NCBI GenBank assembly: GCA_944325965.1
Contig: CALVCB010000021.1
Span: 1 to 33,025, forward strand
Direction: 5' to 3'
From: an uncultured Bacteroidales bacterium
GTDB taxonomy: Bacteria; Bacteroidota; Bacteroidia; Bacteroidales; UBA932
DNA: 33,025 bases
Below the pieces are notes generated by a model that did no database searches, was not told the DNA's origin, and saw only the letters and a program-made list of their open reading frames with translations. Position numbers and translations under genes: made by a program. Positions 24,787 through 33,025 of the stretch are shown here, piece after piece. Each line of letters starts with the position of its first letter. Positions within the stretch are counted from its first letter, which is position 1.

Positions 24787-26256
24787 TCAATATTTCCAGG
24801 TCTGTCCCATCCTTTCTGCGCTTTCAGTCCCGTATTCCTTTCCTTCAAAAGAGGCTTTGCAGGATGAGATGAATTTTTCATACATGCGGGTCAGTTTTTT
24901 CAGGATTCCTTTGCGGGAGGCGGATATGTCCGTTGTCTCGCCAGGGTCTGCCTGTATGTCGTAGAGGCTCGTGCTGTCCCGGACTGTAAGCAGCTTGTAC
25001 CTGCCGTCGATCATGGCGTGGCTGTCTTGGTAGACGAATCCCATCGGCTTTTGTTCCTGCCTGCCTTTGCCGAGCAGGGCCGGTGCGATGGACTTGCCGT
25101 CGAGGACATGGTCCGGAAGGCCGCAGCCTGTGATTTCACAGATGGTGGGGAGATAGTCGCATGTGGAGCACGGCACATCGCTGTGTCCGGACCCGGTATG
25201 TCCGGGCCATAATGCAAATGAAGGTACCCTTATCCCGCCTTCATGCAGGGAGAACTTCCTTTCCCTGAACATCCCGGAGCTGCCTGGCGTCCCTTTCTCG
25301 GGGCCATTGTCGCTGCAGAAGAAAATGAGCGTATTCCCGTCCGGCCCCTGTTCCCGGAGGAAATCGGCCAGGCGGCCTATCTGCATGTCCATTGCCGAGA
25401 TGCTGCCGGCGTAGTTGCGCTCGAGCTCCGTCCCTGAATATGCCTCCCGGAACTCCGGTCCTGCCACTACGGGGAGGTGAGGGGCGTGGAACCATATTAC
25501 GGCGAGGAATGGCTGTGCCCGGTCAATATTGCCGCCTATGTATTCTATGGCCCGGTCCATTATCACCCGGCTGTCGTCCCCGTCCAGGTTCCCGGTCTCT
25601 TTCTGCTGCGGGGCGTTGAAATACGACGTGCCGTAGCTTACCCATTCTTCTCCTTCCTCAATGTATTTCCATCCTTTGCCGCTTGCGCCATGCGCTGGTT
25701 TTTTCATAGGGTCCCATGTGGGTACCTTGGATTCCGTGGCGAAGAATGTATCGAACCCGTGGAGGTGGGGAGGGTTGTAGTCCTTCAGGTTGCCGGGCTT
25801 GCCCCTGTTGGCGTCACGCTCTGTATGAGTCAGGCTTCCCAGATGCCATTTGCCGAAGAAGCCTGTGGCGTATCCGGCATTTTTCAGTATTTCTGCGATG
25901 GTGGTCTCCTCTGGCCGGAGTATTCCGACATTGGCGTTGAACACGCCCATCCTCGACGGGTGCCGGCCCGTCATCACGCTTGCTCGCGTGGGGGATGAGA
26001 CGGGCGCGGCCGTATAGAACCTGTCGAGTGTCACTCCTTCTCGAGAGAGGCTGTCCAGGCATGGCGTACGGATGAATGTGTTGCCTGTGAACCCGGTGTC
26101 GCCGTAGCCCAGGTCGTCGGCCATGATGAGGATTATATTGGGCCTGTCACCGGCGCCATGCACCAGGGCCGCTGATGACAGGCCTGCAAGAATGACTGCA
26201 GGGAGCCTGTGTCTGATGTTTGTACGGCTGTGCCGTTTTGTGGATATCGAGTTCAT
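24787..26256 (-). CDS. Exported family S1 sulfatase, serine type
   Basis: A 489-residue sulfatase. A long basic N-terminus (STKRHSRTNIRHR) precedes the hydrophobic signal core LPAVILAGLSSAALVHG (18-34). Motifs: D47/D48 in MADDLGYGD, site SSPTR with S87 to become formylglycine, GKWHLG, FHAPHLPV, SDNGPEKG and the RERKFSLHEGGIRVP block. An expanded loop with NPPHLHGFDTFFATESKVPTWDP (about 170-192) is likely to contact substrate. It is the second gene of the operon, 24 bases after the first sulfatase stop, and ends nine bases before the next start. Subfamily and target sulfate are undetermined. Confidence 0.95.
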   Translation of the reverse strand: MNSISTKRHSRTNIRHRLPAVILAGLSSAALVHGAGDRPNIILIMADDLGYGDTGFTGNTFIRTPCLDSLSREGVTLDRFYTAAPVSSPTRASVMTGRHPSRMGVFNANVGILRPEETTIAEILKNAGYATGFFGKWHLGSLTHTERDANRGKPGNLKDYNPPHLHGFDTFFATESKVPTWDPMKKPAHGASGKGWKYIEEGEEWVSYGTSYFNAPQQKETGNLDGDDSRVIMDRAIEYIGGNIDRAQPFLAVIWFHAPHLPVVAGPEFREAYSGTELERNYAGSISAMDMQIGRLADFLREQGPDGNTLIFFCSDNGPEKGTPGSSGMFRERKFSLHEGGIRVPSFALWPGHTGSGHSDVPCSTCDYLPTICEITGCGLPDHVLDGKSIAPALLGKGRQEQKPMGFVYQDSHAMIDGRYKLLTVRDSTSLYDIQADPGETTDISASRKGILKKLTRMYEKFISSCKASFEGKEYGTESAERMGQTWKY

Positions 26257-26280
26257 GTCCGTTCAATGTGTTTCGTGGTT

Positions 26281-27771
26281 TCACGGCTGTATTTCCCTTA
26301 CCTGCTCTCCAGTCAGCTTCCCAGGGTAGCCCCAGTCGGGCGCATTCGGGTCGCAGAAGTCTCCTGCTTCCTCCATCATCTTGTGCATCAGGCCTGTCAG
26401 GCTTTCCTGCACCTTTGCATAGTCGGGGTTTCCGTAGAGGTTCGTCTTTTCGTAAGGGTCGCTGCCAAGGTCGAACAGCTGGGGGTGCCGCTGCCCGTCC
26501 ACATTGTAGAGGATGAGCTTGTAGCCGTCTTTCTTCACTGCCCTCTGGATGTTCATGTATGTGAGCAGCAGGGCCTCACGTGTCCTGGTGCCGTTTTCCT
26601 GTATGGCAGGGAGGAGGGATTTGCCTTTTACGCTTTCAGGGATTGGATTCCCTGTGAGGTCACAGAGCGTCGGGAAGATGTCGTACAGGTAGCAGTATGT
26701 GTCCCTCTTTTCTCCTTCCGGTATGCCGGGCCCGCAGAATACAAGCGGGATGCGGACTGACTCCTCATACAGGTTCTGCTTGCCCAGGAGCCCGTGGCTG
26801 CCGATGGCCAGCCCGTTGTCAGCGGCGAATACGATGATGGTGTTCTTGTCGAGCCCCGTCTCTTCCAGCTTGTCAAGTATACGCCCGATCTGGCAGTCCA
26901 CCTCATTCACCATACTGTAGTAGAATGCCACTTCCTGCCTTACCGCCTCCGGATCGCGCGGAGTCGGCAGCAGCATCTCGTCGCGCACCGTCAGGTCGCC
27001 CGTGTCAAAAGGATGTCGCGTAAGGAAGTTTTCCGGCATCGGCACTTCCTCCGGAGAATATTCCTTCCCGTAGTCAGGATGGACGTTTCTCGGGTCGTGC
27101 GGGGATGTGAAGGCCACATAGGCCAGGAACGGCTCCCTGCTGTCTTTCATCGAGTCTATGAACTTTATTGCCGCATCGACGTACAGTTCTGATGAGAATG
27201 TGCTGTCCGAGGCCTTTACCCATTGTCCGTTTTCATATTTTCCTGTGGAGTCGTACTGGTGCAGGAAAGGCCTCCTGTGCCCGAGCTCACCGTTTTTCCC
27301 GGGGTTGTGCATGCCTCCGAAGAATATGTTGGCCCCTGTGCAGAACGACCTGTTGAACGATTTCTTGTCACTATGCCATTTCCCGGTCCCGAAAGTTGTG
27401 TATCCTGCCTCGCGGAACATCTCGGGGAAGGTCTTTTCCTCCTGTGGAATCACGCTGCCGTTGCGGTGGACGTCCATCAGCCCGCGTCCGGTCAGGAGCA
27501 TTGCGCGGCTCGGCTGCGAGACCGCGCCGTTCAGCCCTCCCATCACATGCGCCTGTGTGAAGGCAGTCCCGGACCTTACGATACGGTCCATGTTAGGGGT
27601 GTCTATATATCTGTTCCCGAGGGCATGTACGGTCTGGAAGTTCTGGTCGTCGGTCAGGATGAAGATTATATTCGGGCGGCTGTCCTTTCTGCCGGAGCCG
27701 TCTGATGTGCAGCCGGCCGACGTACCTATGAGTGCAGGTGCCAGGCACAGGGCGAAGTTCAGTGTTTTCAT
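26281..27771 (-). CDS. Family S1 sulfatase, serine type, lipoprotein; first gene of the operon
   Basis: A 496-residue sulfatase. The start at 27771 gives MKTLNFALCLAPALIG followed by SAGC, a lipoprotein signal with C21; the frame runs 71 codons further upstream but that part is not signal-like and covers the promoter. Motifs: D41/D42 in ILTDDQNFQTV, site SQPSR with S85 to be modified, GKWHSD (divergent from GKWHLG after the histidine), TSPHDPRN, ADNGLAIGSHG and LGKQNLYEESVRIP. These blocks place it in a different branch from the other five sulfatases, nearer to iduronate-2-sulfatase/choline-sulfatase-like enzymes; this placement is by eye. As the promoter-proximal gene it is likely the first expressed on induction. 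Confidence 0.93.
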   Translation of the reverse strand: MKTLNFALCLAPALIGTSAGCTSDGSGRKDSRPNIIFILTDDQNFQTVHALGNRYIDTPNMDRIVRSGTAFTQAHVMGGLNGAVSQPSRAMLLTGRGLMDVHRNGSVIPQEEKTFPEMFREAGYTTFGTGKWHSDKKSFNRSFCTGANIFFGGMHNPGKNGELGHRRPFLHQYDSTGKYENGQWVKASDSTFSSELYVDAAIKFIDSMKDSREPFLAYVAFTSPHDPRNVHPDYGKEYSPEEVPMPENFLTRHPFDTGDLTVRDEMLLPTPRDPEAVRQEVAFYYSMVNEVDCQIGRILDKLEETGLDKNTIIVFAADNGLAIGSHGLLGKQNLYEESVRIPLVFCGPGIPEGEKRDTYCYLYDIFPTLCDLTGNPIPESVKGKSLLPAIQENGTRTREALLLTYMNIQRAVKKDGYKLILYNVDGQRHPQLFDLGSDPYEKTNLYGNPDYAKVQESLTGLMHKMMEEAGDFCDPNAPDWGYPGKLTGEQVREIQP

Positions 27772-27794
27772 TTTTCTTGTGGTTTTTGACAATG

Positions 27795-27802
27795 CAAATT
27801 TA
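27795..27802 (-). promoter_or_regulatory. Candidate -7 box of the sulfatase/SusCD operon
   Basis: TAAATTTG on the minus strand matches TAnnTTTG and ends 23 bases before the first sulfatase start codon. No TTTG lies 19-21 bases further upstream, which is consistent with a promoter that depends on an activator such as the divergent hybrid two-component regulator. Confidence 0.45.
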
Positions 27803-27912
27803 TCCTCTAAAATTTTATGTGAGGGTAGCTGCATGTTACAAAATAGGTGGAATATTGTAACAAAATCGGCAGAAACATTTCCGGGAAAATACGGATGAAC
27901 GGGAATTACTTT

Positions 27913-27920
27913 TATTTTTG
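27913..27920 (+). promoter_or_regulatory. Candidate -7 box of the hybrid two-component regulator gene
   Basis: TATTTTTG matches TAnnTTTG and lies 90 bases before the regulator start codon. A matching TTTG box at the right distance is missing, so the call is weak. The intergenic stretch 27772-28010 otherwise holds an inverted repeat, CCGGAA-CCGC-TTCCGG (27961-27976), and AT-rich sequence. Confidence 0.35.
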
Positions 27921-28010
27921 GCAGGAATTCCGGAGGACTGTCTGACTTTTTACCGTAAAACCGGAACCGCTTCCGGAAATTCATGGACAGACTTGACTAT
28001 AACCTGCAGA

Positions 28011-31000
28011 ATGAGAAGATTATATCTATTTGTTTCCTTTTGTGCTGCGTTGTGGAGCACGGTTGCCGTTGCATCACCGCGCCTGCCGTCTTTTTCATCC
28101 CTCGGCGTCTCTGACGGCCTTTCCCAGAGTGATGTGTCCGCCATAACCCAGGACAGTACTGGCTTTATATGGCTCGGCACCAGGAACGGCCTCAACAGGT
28201 ACGACGGCTACGGCATGGTCACATGGAAACAGGATATGGATGGCAGCGGGACGCTGGGCAGCAGTATCATTACCGCGCTTGCGACGGGTCTTGACGGGTC
28301 TGTGTGGGTCGGGACGCTGAACGGCCTCAACCGGTATGACCAGGCCTCGGGGAAATTTGCCTATTACGGCTGTTCATACGACAGGCAGGGACACAGGTAT
28401 GAATTCAACGAGGTTTCCGGAATATTCGTATCCCCGGCTTTCGGTACATGGGTGATATCAGGTGACTTCCTGAGCCAGTATGACGGCAGCGGTGATTCCT
28501 TTACCGCATACAGGCTGCCCCTGCAGTACAGGAGCAAGCTGTGCTCTGTCCTTCCGTGCGGAAGTGACAGCTTCTGGGTAGGGAGTGAAAACGGGCTCTA
28601 TCTTTTTTCTGTCTCCGGGAAGACCTTCACTCAGGTGCTTTCGGGGACGCCTTTCGATTCAAAGGAGAATCTCAGGGTATATTCCATAGTAAATGACCAT
28701 GCTTCCCTCCTGCTCGGGACAAACCAGGGAATCCTCCGGTACAGCCCCGGGGACGGCTCTCTGGAGCAGGTCAGGTACAGGGGAAAGGACCTCGGAAGGA
28801 TAGAGAGGCTGTACAGGAGCCGGGACGGCAGGATTTGGGCCGGGACGCGTAATGGCCTGTACATGTTTGACGGGGAGTCCTCCTCCTGTTTCATGCACGA
28901 CCCCTCAGACCCGTCCTCTATCAGTTCGGACAAGATACTTTCCCTTTATCAGGACCGCACGGGGGTGCTCTGGGCCGGTACTCTGCAGGGAGGTGTGAGC
29001 CGTATGGACCTTAACAGGAAACAGTATTATGTGATACATCCCCGCATAGATCAGGGTGAGGACCCTATTGTATCAGCGGTGATGGCGGAGGGGGATTCGG
29101 TCATCTGGATGGGGGTCGGGGACGGCAGGATAGACAGGGTAGACCTGAAGACAGGGGATACGGAGTCCTCATATGTCGATTTCCCGGCCAGGACATACGC
29201 CTACGATCTTGGGCAGATCATGGATATCGACCCTGCGGGCGACGACGGGCTCTGGCTCTCCACCGGAAAAGGCCTGTACCGCTTCGACAAGTTCTCGCGC
29301 AGATCCGTCCCGGTGGACATCATGCTGCCCAAGGGCCGCCCGTCATATGCGTATCCCAACCTTATCAACTCGATGGAGACCGACATTTACGGCAACCTAT
29401 GGTGCTGTTCCCCGTCCGGCATCTTCATCCTTGACCCCGCGGGGAACCTGCTGCAGCATATCGAACGGTCCGGCACACCGGAATCCATACCGAAAAACAA
29501 TATACAGGCCATATACAGGGACAGCAGCGGAACGATGTGGGTGGCTTCCAGGAACGGGGGCCTGAGCAGGTTCACAGGTACGGTGGATGAACCCTCGTTT
29601 ATTACATATGTAAACTCGGAAAGGCCCGGCACTCTGAGCCACAACAACGTATGTTCTATCTTCGAAGACTCCGGAGGCCGGTTCTGGATCGGGACTTGGG
29701 GCGGCGGAGTGAACCTTATGGACAGGGATTCAGGAACTTTCCGCCGCTATACTGTCGGTGACGGCCTTCTGGACGATGTGGTTTTCGCCATATCGGAGGA
29801 CCCTTCAGGGATCGTATGGTTTTCCACTTATCAGGGGTTGTCCGCCTATGATCCCGGAACCGGTTCCTTTACTGCCTATCCGTTCTCTGATGTAAGCCGC
29901 AACGAGGAGGCGGTGTTCGCAGAAATGGAGACGGGGGATGACGGTACGCTGTTTGTGTGCCGGCTTGACGGGCTGGTATGCTTTGACACGCGCTACAAGG
30001 CTCTCCCAAGGACTATCGCTCCGGTCGCAGTCACTTCATTCACGATATACGGAAGGCCGGATACGGCCGCTCAAGGATGTGTCCCGCACAAGGTGGAGCT
30101 GTCATGGAAGGACAAGCATTTCTCTATCGGTTTCTCGTCTTTCGATTTCGCCTCAGCCGGGGGTACATATTCATACAAGATTGAAGGCATAGACAAGGAC
30201 TGGATACTGACAGACAGGCATACGGCCAACTATTCCAACCTTTCACCAGGACATTACCGCTTCCTGGTCAGATATTCGGACATGTACGGAAACGGGAGCA
30301 GTTCCGCAAGCGGGCTCCAGATAAGGGTCCGGCCTCCTTTATGGGCTACTGCCGGCGCATTTGCCCTGTATGCAGTGCTCGGAATAGCCGCTGCCGCCTT
30401 TGCCATCAGGCAGGCGGGCAGGAGGAACAGGCAGAGGCAGCTCAGGATGGAAGAGAAGCTCAGGCTGGCCGGCAAAGAGGAACTGTACAATGCAAAAATG
30501 GCCTTCTTTACCAACATGTCCCATGAACTCCGTACCCCGCTGACCCTGATTCTCGGGCCCATACCCAGGATAAAGTCCGCCCTCGCGGAGAACGTGGAGC
30601 TGCTGAAGGCGGTGGAAATCATGGAGAATAATTCCGGGCGGCTCCTCAGGATGGTCAACCAGCTGCTGGATTTCAGAAAGATAGATACGGGAAATATGAC
30701 AGTGCGGTACAGCCAGGTGGACCTGTGCGGTCTCGTGAGACGGACTGCAGGATATTTTTCAGATGCCGCATACAGGAAAAACATATCTGTCTCGGAGAAC
30801 ATCCCATGCAAAATCACGGTGTCTACGGATGCCGACAAAGTGGAGAAGATACTTTACAATCTCATGTCCAATGCCGTCAAGTTCGCCTCTTCACGTATCG
30901 GTGTGGCCGTTTCCGTCTCACCGTCCGGTGACGGGGTCCGTGTTTTTGTCAGTGATGACGGCCCGGGCATCCCTGCGGATGAGGTCGGCAACATTTTCAA

Positions 31001-32018
31001 GCGTTTCTATCAGGTCGGCTCCCAGACCGGCGGGTCAGGCCTTGGGCTCAACCTGTCTTCCGGTCTTGCCAGGGTGATAGGCGGGGACCTTTCCGTTGAC
31101 TCCTCCGAGGGCCATGGCTCCACGTTCTGCCTGCTTATCCCTGCCAAGGATATGGTGATTGTCCCGGAGGAAGCTGCGGAGAACCGCAGTGCGGACTCCG
31201 GTGCCGCTTCATCCGGAAGTCCTCTGGTGCTTGTGGCAGACGACAACAGCGACATGCGCTTTTTCATCTCCTCCGCCCTTTCCGGCAGCTACCGCGTCAT
31301 GGAGGCGGCCGACGGGAAGGAGGCCCTGCAGCTGCTGAACCGCAGCCTGCCGGATCTGGTCATCAGCGACATAATGATGCCCGGCATGAGCGGCCAGGAG
31401 CTTACACGTGCGATAAAAGAGGACAGGAAAATGTACAATGTTCCTGTAATCATAGTCTCCGCCCGCACTTCGGACGAAGACAGGGTCTCGTGCCTTGAGG
31501 CCGGTGCCGATGCCTATATCCCGAAACCGTTTTCTGGACAGTACCTCAAGCTGCAGGTTGATAATATGATACTGCATCAGAAGAAAATCCGTGAGCAGCT
31601 GAGCATAGAGCTTATGACCTCACCCGGGTCCATTGAAGTCAAGTCTCCGGCAGACAAGGCCCTGCAGCTCATAGTCCGGCTTATTGAGGAGAACATTTCG
31701 GATCCTGAATTCAATGTGGAGAAGCTGAGTGCACAGGCAGGCATCAGCAGGATGCAGATATACAGACTCCTGAAGAACATGGTCGGCCAGGTCCCGAGCG
31801 AGTTCATAAAGAATTTCCGGCTTTCCCGTGCCGCATCTCTTATCGAAAAGGGCGGGCTGAACATAAATGAAATTTCCTATATGGTAGGATTCGGCGATTC
31901 AAAGTATTTCAGTGCCTGTTTCAAGAGAAAATATGGCATTTCTCCGAAAGAATATGGCAGAAAAGGAAAGTCGAAACCCGACACGGGTCTGGGTGAAAGT
32001 GTGTCCCGCTCCTCCTGA
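28011..32018 (+). CDS. Hybrid two-component system sensor-regulator (HTCS) of the sulfatase locus
   Basis: A 1335-residue one-protein signalling chain. The start at 28011 (MRRLYLFVSFCAALW) begins a signal peptide. The periplasmic part (about 25-765) has repeated Reg_prop propeller blades such as DSTGFIWLGTRNGLNRYDG and DRTGVLWAGTLQGGVSRMD, then a Y_Y_Y domain (about 701-765, KIEGIDKDWI...LSPGHYRF). One membrane helix follows (about 777-800), then a HisKA domain with phosphorylated H838 in MSHELRTPL, an ATPase domain with NLMSNAVKFA (~950), DDGPGIP (~982) and GSGLGL (~1009), a receiver (from ~1070) with phospho-acceptor D1120 in ISDIMMPG and a lysine near 1172, and an AraC-type DNA-binding domain (about 1220-1325). 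It is transcribed divergently from the locus and should activate it when a glycan fragment binds the propellers. Confidence 0.97.
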   Translation: MRRLYLFVSFCAALWSTVAVASPRLPSFSSLGVSDGLSQSDVSAITQDSTGFIWLGTRNGLNRYDGYGMVTWKQDMDGSGTLGSSIITALATGLDGSVWVGTLNGLNRYDQASGKFAYYGCSYDRQGHRYEFNEVSGIFVSPAFGTWVISGDFLSQYDGSGDSFTAYRLPLQYRSKLCSVLPCGSDSFWVGSENGLYLFSVSGKTFTQVLSGTPFDSKENLRVYSIVNDHASLLLGTNQGILRYSPGDGSLEQVRYRGKDLGRIERLYRSRDGRIWAGTRNGLYMFDGESSSCFMHDPSDPSSISSDKILSLYQDRTGVLWAGTLQGGVSRMDLNRKQYYVIHPRIDQGEDPIVSAVMAEGDSVIWMGVGDGRIDRVDLKTGDTESSYVDFPARTYAYDLGQIMDIDPAGDDGLWLSTGKGLYRFDKFSRRSVPVDIMLPKGRPSYAYPNLINSMETDIYGNLWCCSPSGIFILDPAGNLLQHIERSGTPESIPKNNIQAIYRDSSGTMWVASRNGGLSRFTGTVDEPSFITYVNSERPGTLSHNNVCSIFEDSGGRFWIGTWGGGVNLMDRDSGTFRRYTVGDGLLDDVVFAISEDPSGIVWFSTYQGLSAYDPGTGSFTAYPFSDVSRNEEAVFAEMETGDDGTLFVCRLDGLVCFDTRYKALPRTIAPVAVTSFTIYGRPDTAAQGCVPHKVELSWKDKHFSIGFSSFDFASAGGTYSYKIEGIDKDWILTDRHTANYSNLSPGHYRFLVRYSDMYGNGSSSASGLQIRVRPPLWATAGAFALYAVLGIAAAAFAIRQAGRRNRQRQLRMEEKLRLAGKEELYNAKMAFFTNMSHELRTPLTLILGPIPRIKSALAENVELLKAVEIMENNSGRLLRMVNQLLDFRKIDTGNMTVRYSQVDLCGLVRRTAGYFSDAAYRKNISVSENIPCKITVSTDADKVEKILYNLMSNAVKFASSRIGVAVSVSPSGDGVRVFVSDDGPGIPADEVGNIFKRFYQVGSQTGGSGLGLNLSSGLARVIGGDLSVDSSEGHGSTFCLLIPAKDMVIVPEEAAENRSADSGAASSGSPLVLVADDNSDMRFFISSALSGSYRVMEAADGKEALQLLNRSLPDLVISDIMMPGMSGQELTRAIKEDRKMYNVPVIIVSARTSDEDRVSCLEAGADAYIPKPFSGQYLKLQVDNMILHQKKIREQLSIELMTSPGSIEVKSPADKALQLIVRLIEENISDPEFNVEKLSAQAGISRMQIYRLLKNMVGQVPSEFIKNFRLSRAASLIEKGGLNINEISYMVGFGDSKYFSACFKRKYGISPKEYGRKGKSKPDTGLGESVSRSS

Positions 32019-32044
32019 ATGAAATTGTTGTACCTTTGCTCCCC

Positions 32045-33025
32045 ATGAAAGAAAAAATCTACCAGGATCCGGAAATAGGGAATGTGCGCCTTGTGAAAAG
32101 CGCGAGGGGACGGCGTATCAGCATCAGGGTGCATCCTCTCAAGGGGGTGACCGTGAGTGTGCCGTATTATTCCAGGTATGATGACGGGATGCGGTTTTTC
32201 GTGCAGAAACGCGAATGGGTGAAGGAGGTGCTCCGCAGGCAGCAGGAGAAGGCGGAGGCGGCGGAGAAGTCAGGGGGTGCCGTGGGGACTTTGCGGGATG
32301 GCGTGACAGTCAGGACATTGCTTTCCGAGATACATTTTGTCCGCAGCCGCGCAGGAGGCTTCAGCCATGCGGATGGACAGTATGTCCGGAATGCGGCTCC
32401 TGCCGGTGCCGGTGGACCGGGCCGGAAGCCGGACGGTGTGTCCGGAAGGACCATCTCGATTTCTTCCGCCCTTGTGGAGGACGTCAGCCGTACCGGACGT
32501 CTTTTCCTGAGCCCCTTTATGCCGCTTTCCCGCAAGGAGGTCTCATATCCGGATACCATGCCCCCTGAAGGTTCGGCGGAGCTCTCCTCGGCCCTGGGCC
32601 AGGCTCTTGTGAAGATACTCAGGGACGAGGCGCGGACTCTCCTTCCGCAGAAACTCGCGTTCTTCGCCCGCAGATACGGATTTTCATACGGGAAGGTTTT
32701 CATAAAGCACAATTCCACCAACTGGGGAAGCTGTTCCGCCCGAGGCAACATAAACCTGAACCTCAATCTCGTCCGTCTGCCTGAGCCGGTGTGCGACTAT
32801 GTCATCCTGCACGAGCTCTGCCATCTGAGGCATCCTGACCACGGTCCCGGTTTCCATGCGCTGCTGGAGAACCTGTGCGCGGACAACATGAAACGGCTCT
32901 CTCTCCTTGTGGACAGCATGTATGAATCTTGTCTGTCTGCGGGGGACTCCAGGTCCGGGGCGGAGGCCTCCGTGGAGTATTTCCGCGGACTGGTCTCGGC
33001 AATGCGGCGCAGCAGGGCGAAGTTC
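32045..33025 (+). CDS. YgjP/DUF45-type zinc metallopeptidase, 3' end cut by the window
   Basis: Starts at the ATG 26 bases after the HTCS stop and stays open for 327 codons to the last base. The N-terminus (RLVKSARGRRISIRVHPLKGVTVSVP) and the block HNSTNWGSCSARGNINLNLNL are typical of YgjP-like (DUF45, M48-like) metallopeptidases. The zinc site is HELCH at 256-260, with H271 in GPGFH as the likely third ligand. Typical members are about 230-250 residues; here about 100 poorly conserved residues (roughly 75-175, Gly/Ala/Arg-rich) are inserted between the N-terminal part and the catalytic part, and the protein continues past the motif. It is probably an unrelated housekeeping gene marking the right end of the locus. 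Its substrate is unknown. Confidence 0.88.
   Translation, partial: MKEKIYQDPEIGNVRLVKSARGRRISIRVHPLKGVTVSVPYYSRYDDGMRFFVQKREWVKEVLRRQQEKAEAAEKSGGAVGTLRDGVTVRTLLSEIHFVRSRAGGFSHADGQYVRNAAPAGAGGPGRKPDGVSGRTISISSALVEDVSRTGRLFLSPFMPLSRKEVSYPDTMPPEGSAELSSALGQALVKILRDEARTLLPQKLAFFARRYGFSYGKVFIKHNSTNWGSCSARGNINLNLNLVRLPEPVCDYVILHELCHLRHPDHGPGFHALLENLCADNMKRLSLLVDSMYESCLSAGDSRSGAEASVEYFRGLVSAMRRSRAKF

Noticed and set aside
27772..27984. A 71-codon upstream extension of the first sulfatase
   Set aside because: The extension precedes a clear lipoprotein signal peptide beginning at 27771 and overlaps the promoter region and the start of the divergent regulator gene.
27918..28010. A 31-codon upstream extension of the HTCS
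   Set aside because: The signal peptide starts cleanly at MRRLYLF (28011); the extension is not conserved-looking and overlaps the candidate promoter.

Overview
The window looks like a chromosomal segment of a Bacteroidota bacterium, probably an order Bacteroidales gut commensal with moderately high GC. The grounds are a SusC/SusD pair, a hybrid two-component sensor-regulator, promoters of the Bacteroides type (TTTG, then 19-20 bases, then TAnnTTTG), and the absence of strong Shine-Dalgarno sequences. Genus cannot be settled from the sequence alone.

Layout. 1-843: the 3' part of an AlkD-like DNA repair gene. 844-1419: non-coding, packed with short palindromes and ~20-bp tandem units. 1420-2837: a three-gene set made of a DUF6249-like membrane protein, an ECF sigma factor and a two-helix membrane protein. 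2838-3146: non-coding with a perfect 16-bp hairpin. 3147-4337: an orphan AAA ATPase with a DUF4143-type C-terminus. 4346-5191 (minus): ksgA/rsmA with a clear promoter. 5192-6101: a 910-bp gene-free stretch with a cruciform, five CACCTGCAGT sites and a terminator that has no obvious gene in front of it. 6102-8333 (minus): a TonB-receptor-like outer-membrane protein. 8334-8526: hairpin plus a second, inverted copy of the palindromic repeat. 8527-10899 and 11194-11469 (minus): pnp and rpsO.

The main item is 11601-27771 (minus): a nine-gene, tightly spaced polysaccharide-utilisation locus (PUL). In transcription order it reads sulfatase, sulfatase, sulfatase, SusC, SusD, a one-domain SusE-like lipoprotein, sulfatase, sulfatase, and a 1167-residue fusion of a sulfatase with a family GH2 glycosidase. 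It is divergent from a 1335-residue hybrid two-component regulator (28011-32018). All six sulfatase domains carry serine, not cysteine, at the formylglycine position, so all should depend on a radical-SAM maturase (anSME), which is not in the window. The fused GH2 is the only glycoside hydrolase and there is no polysaccharide lyase, so the locus looks specialised for a short, multiply sulfated glycan. Inferred working model: SusC/SusD import the glycan, sulfate groups are stripped by sulfatases of different linkage specificity, the fused GH2 removes a beta-linked sugar next to a sulfate site, and the regulator senses a breakdown product in the periplasm and activates the operon. The substrate is unknown. 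32045 to the window end holds a YgjP/DUF45 zinc metallopeptidase gene that is cut by the window edge.
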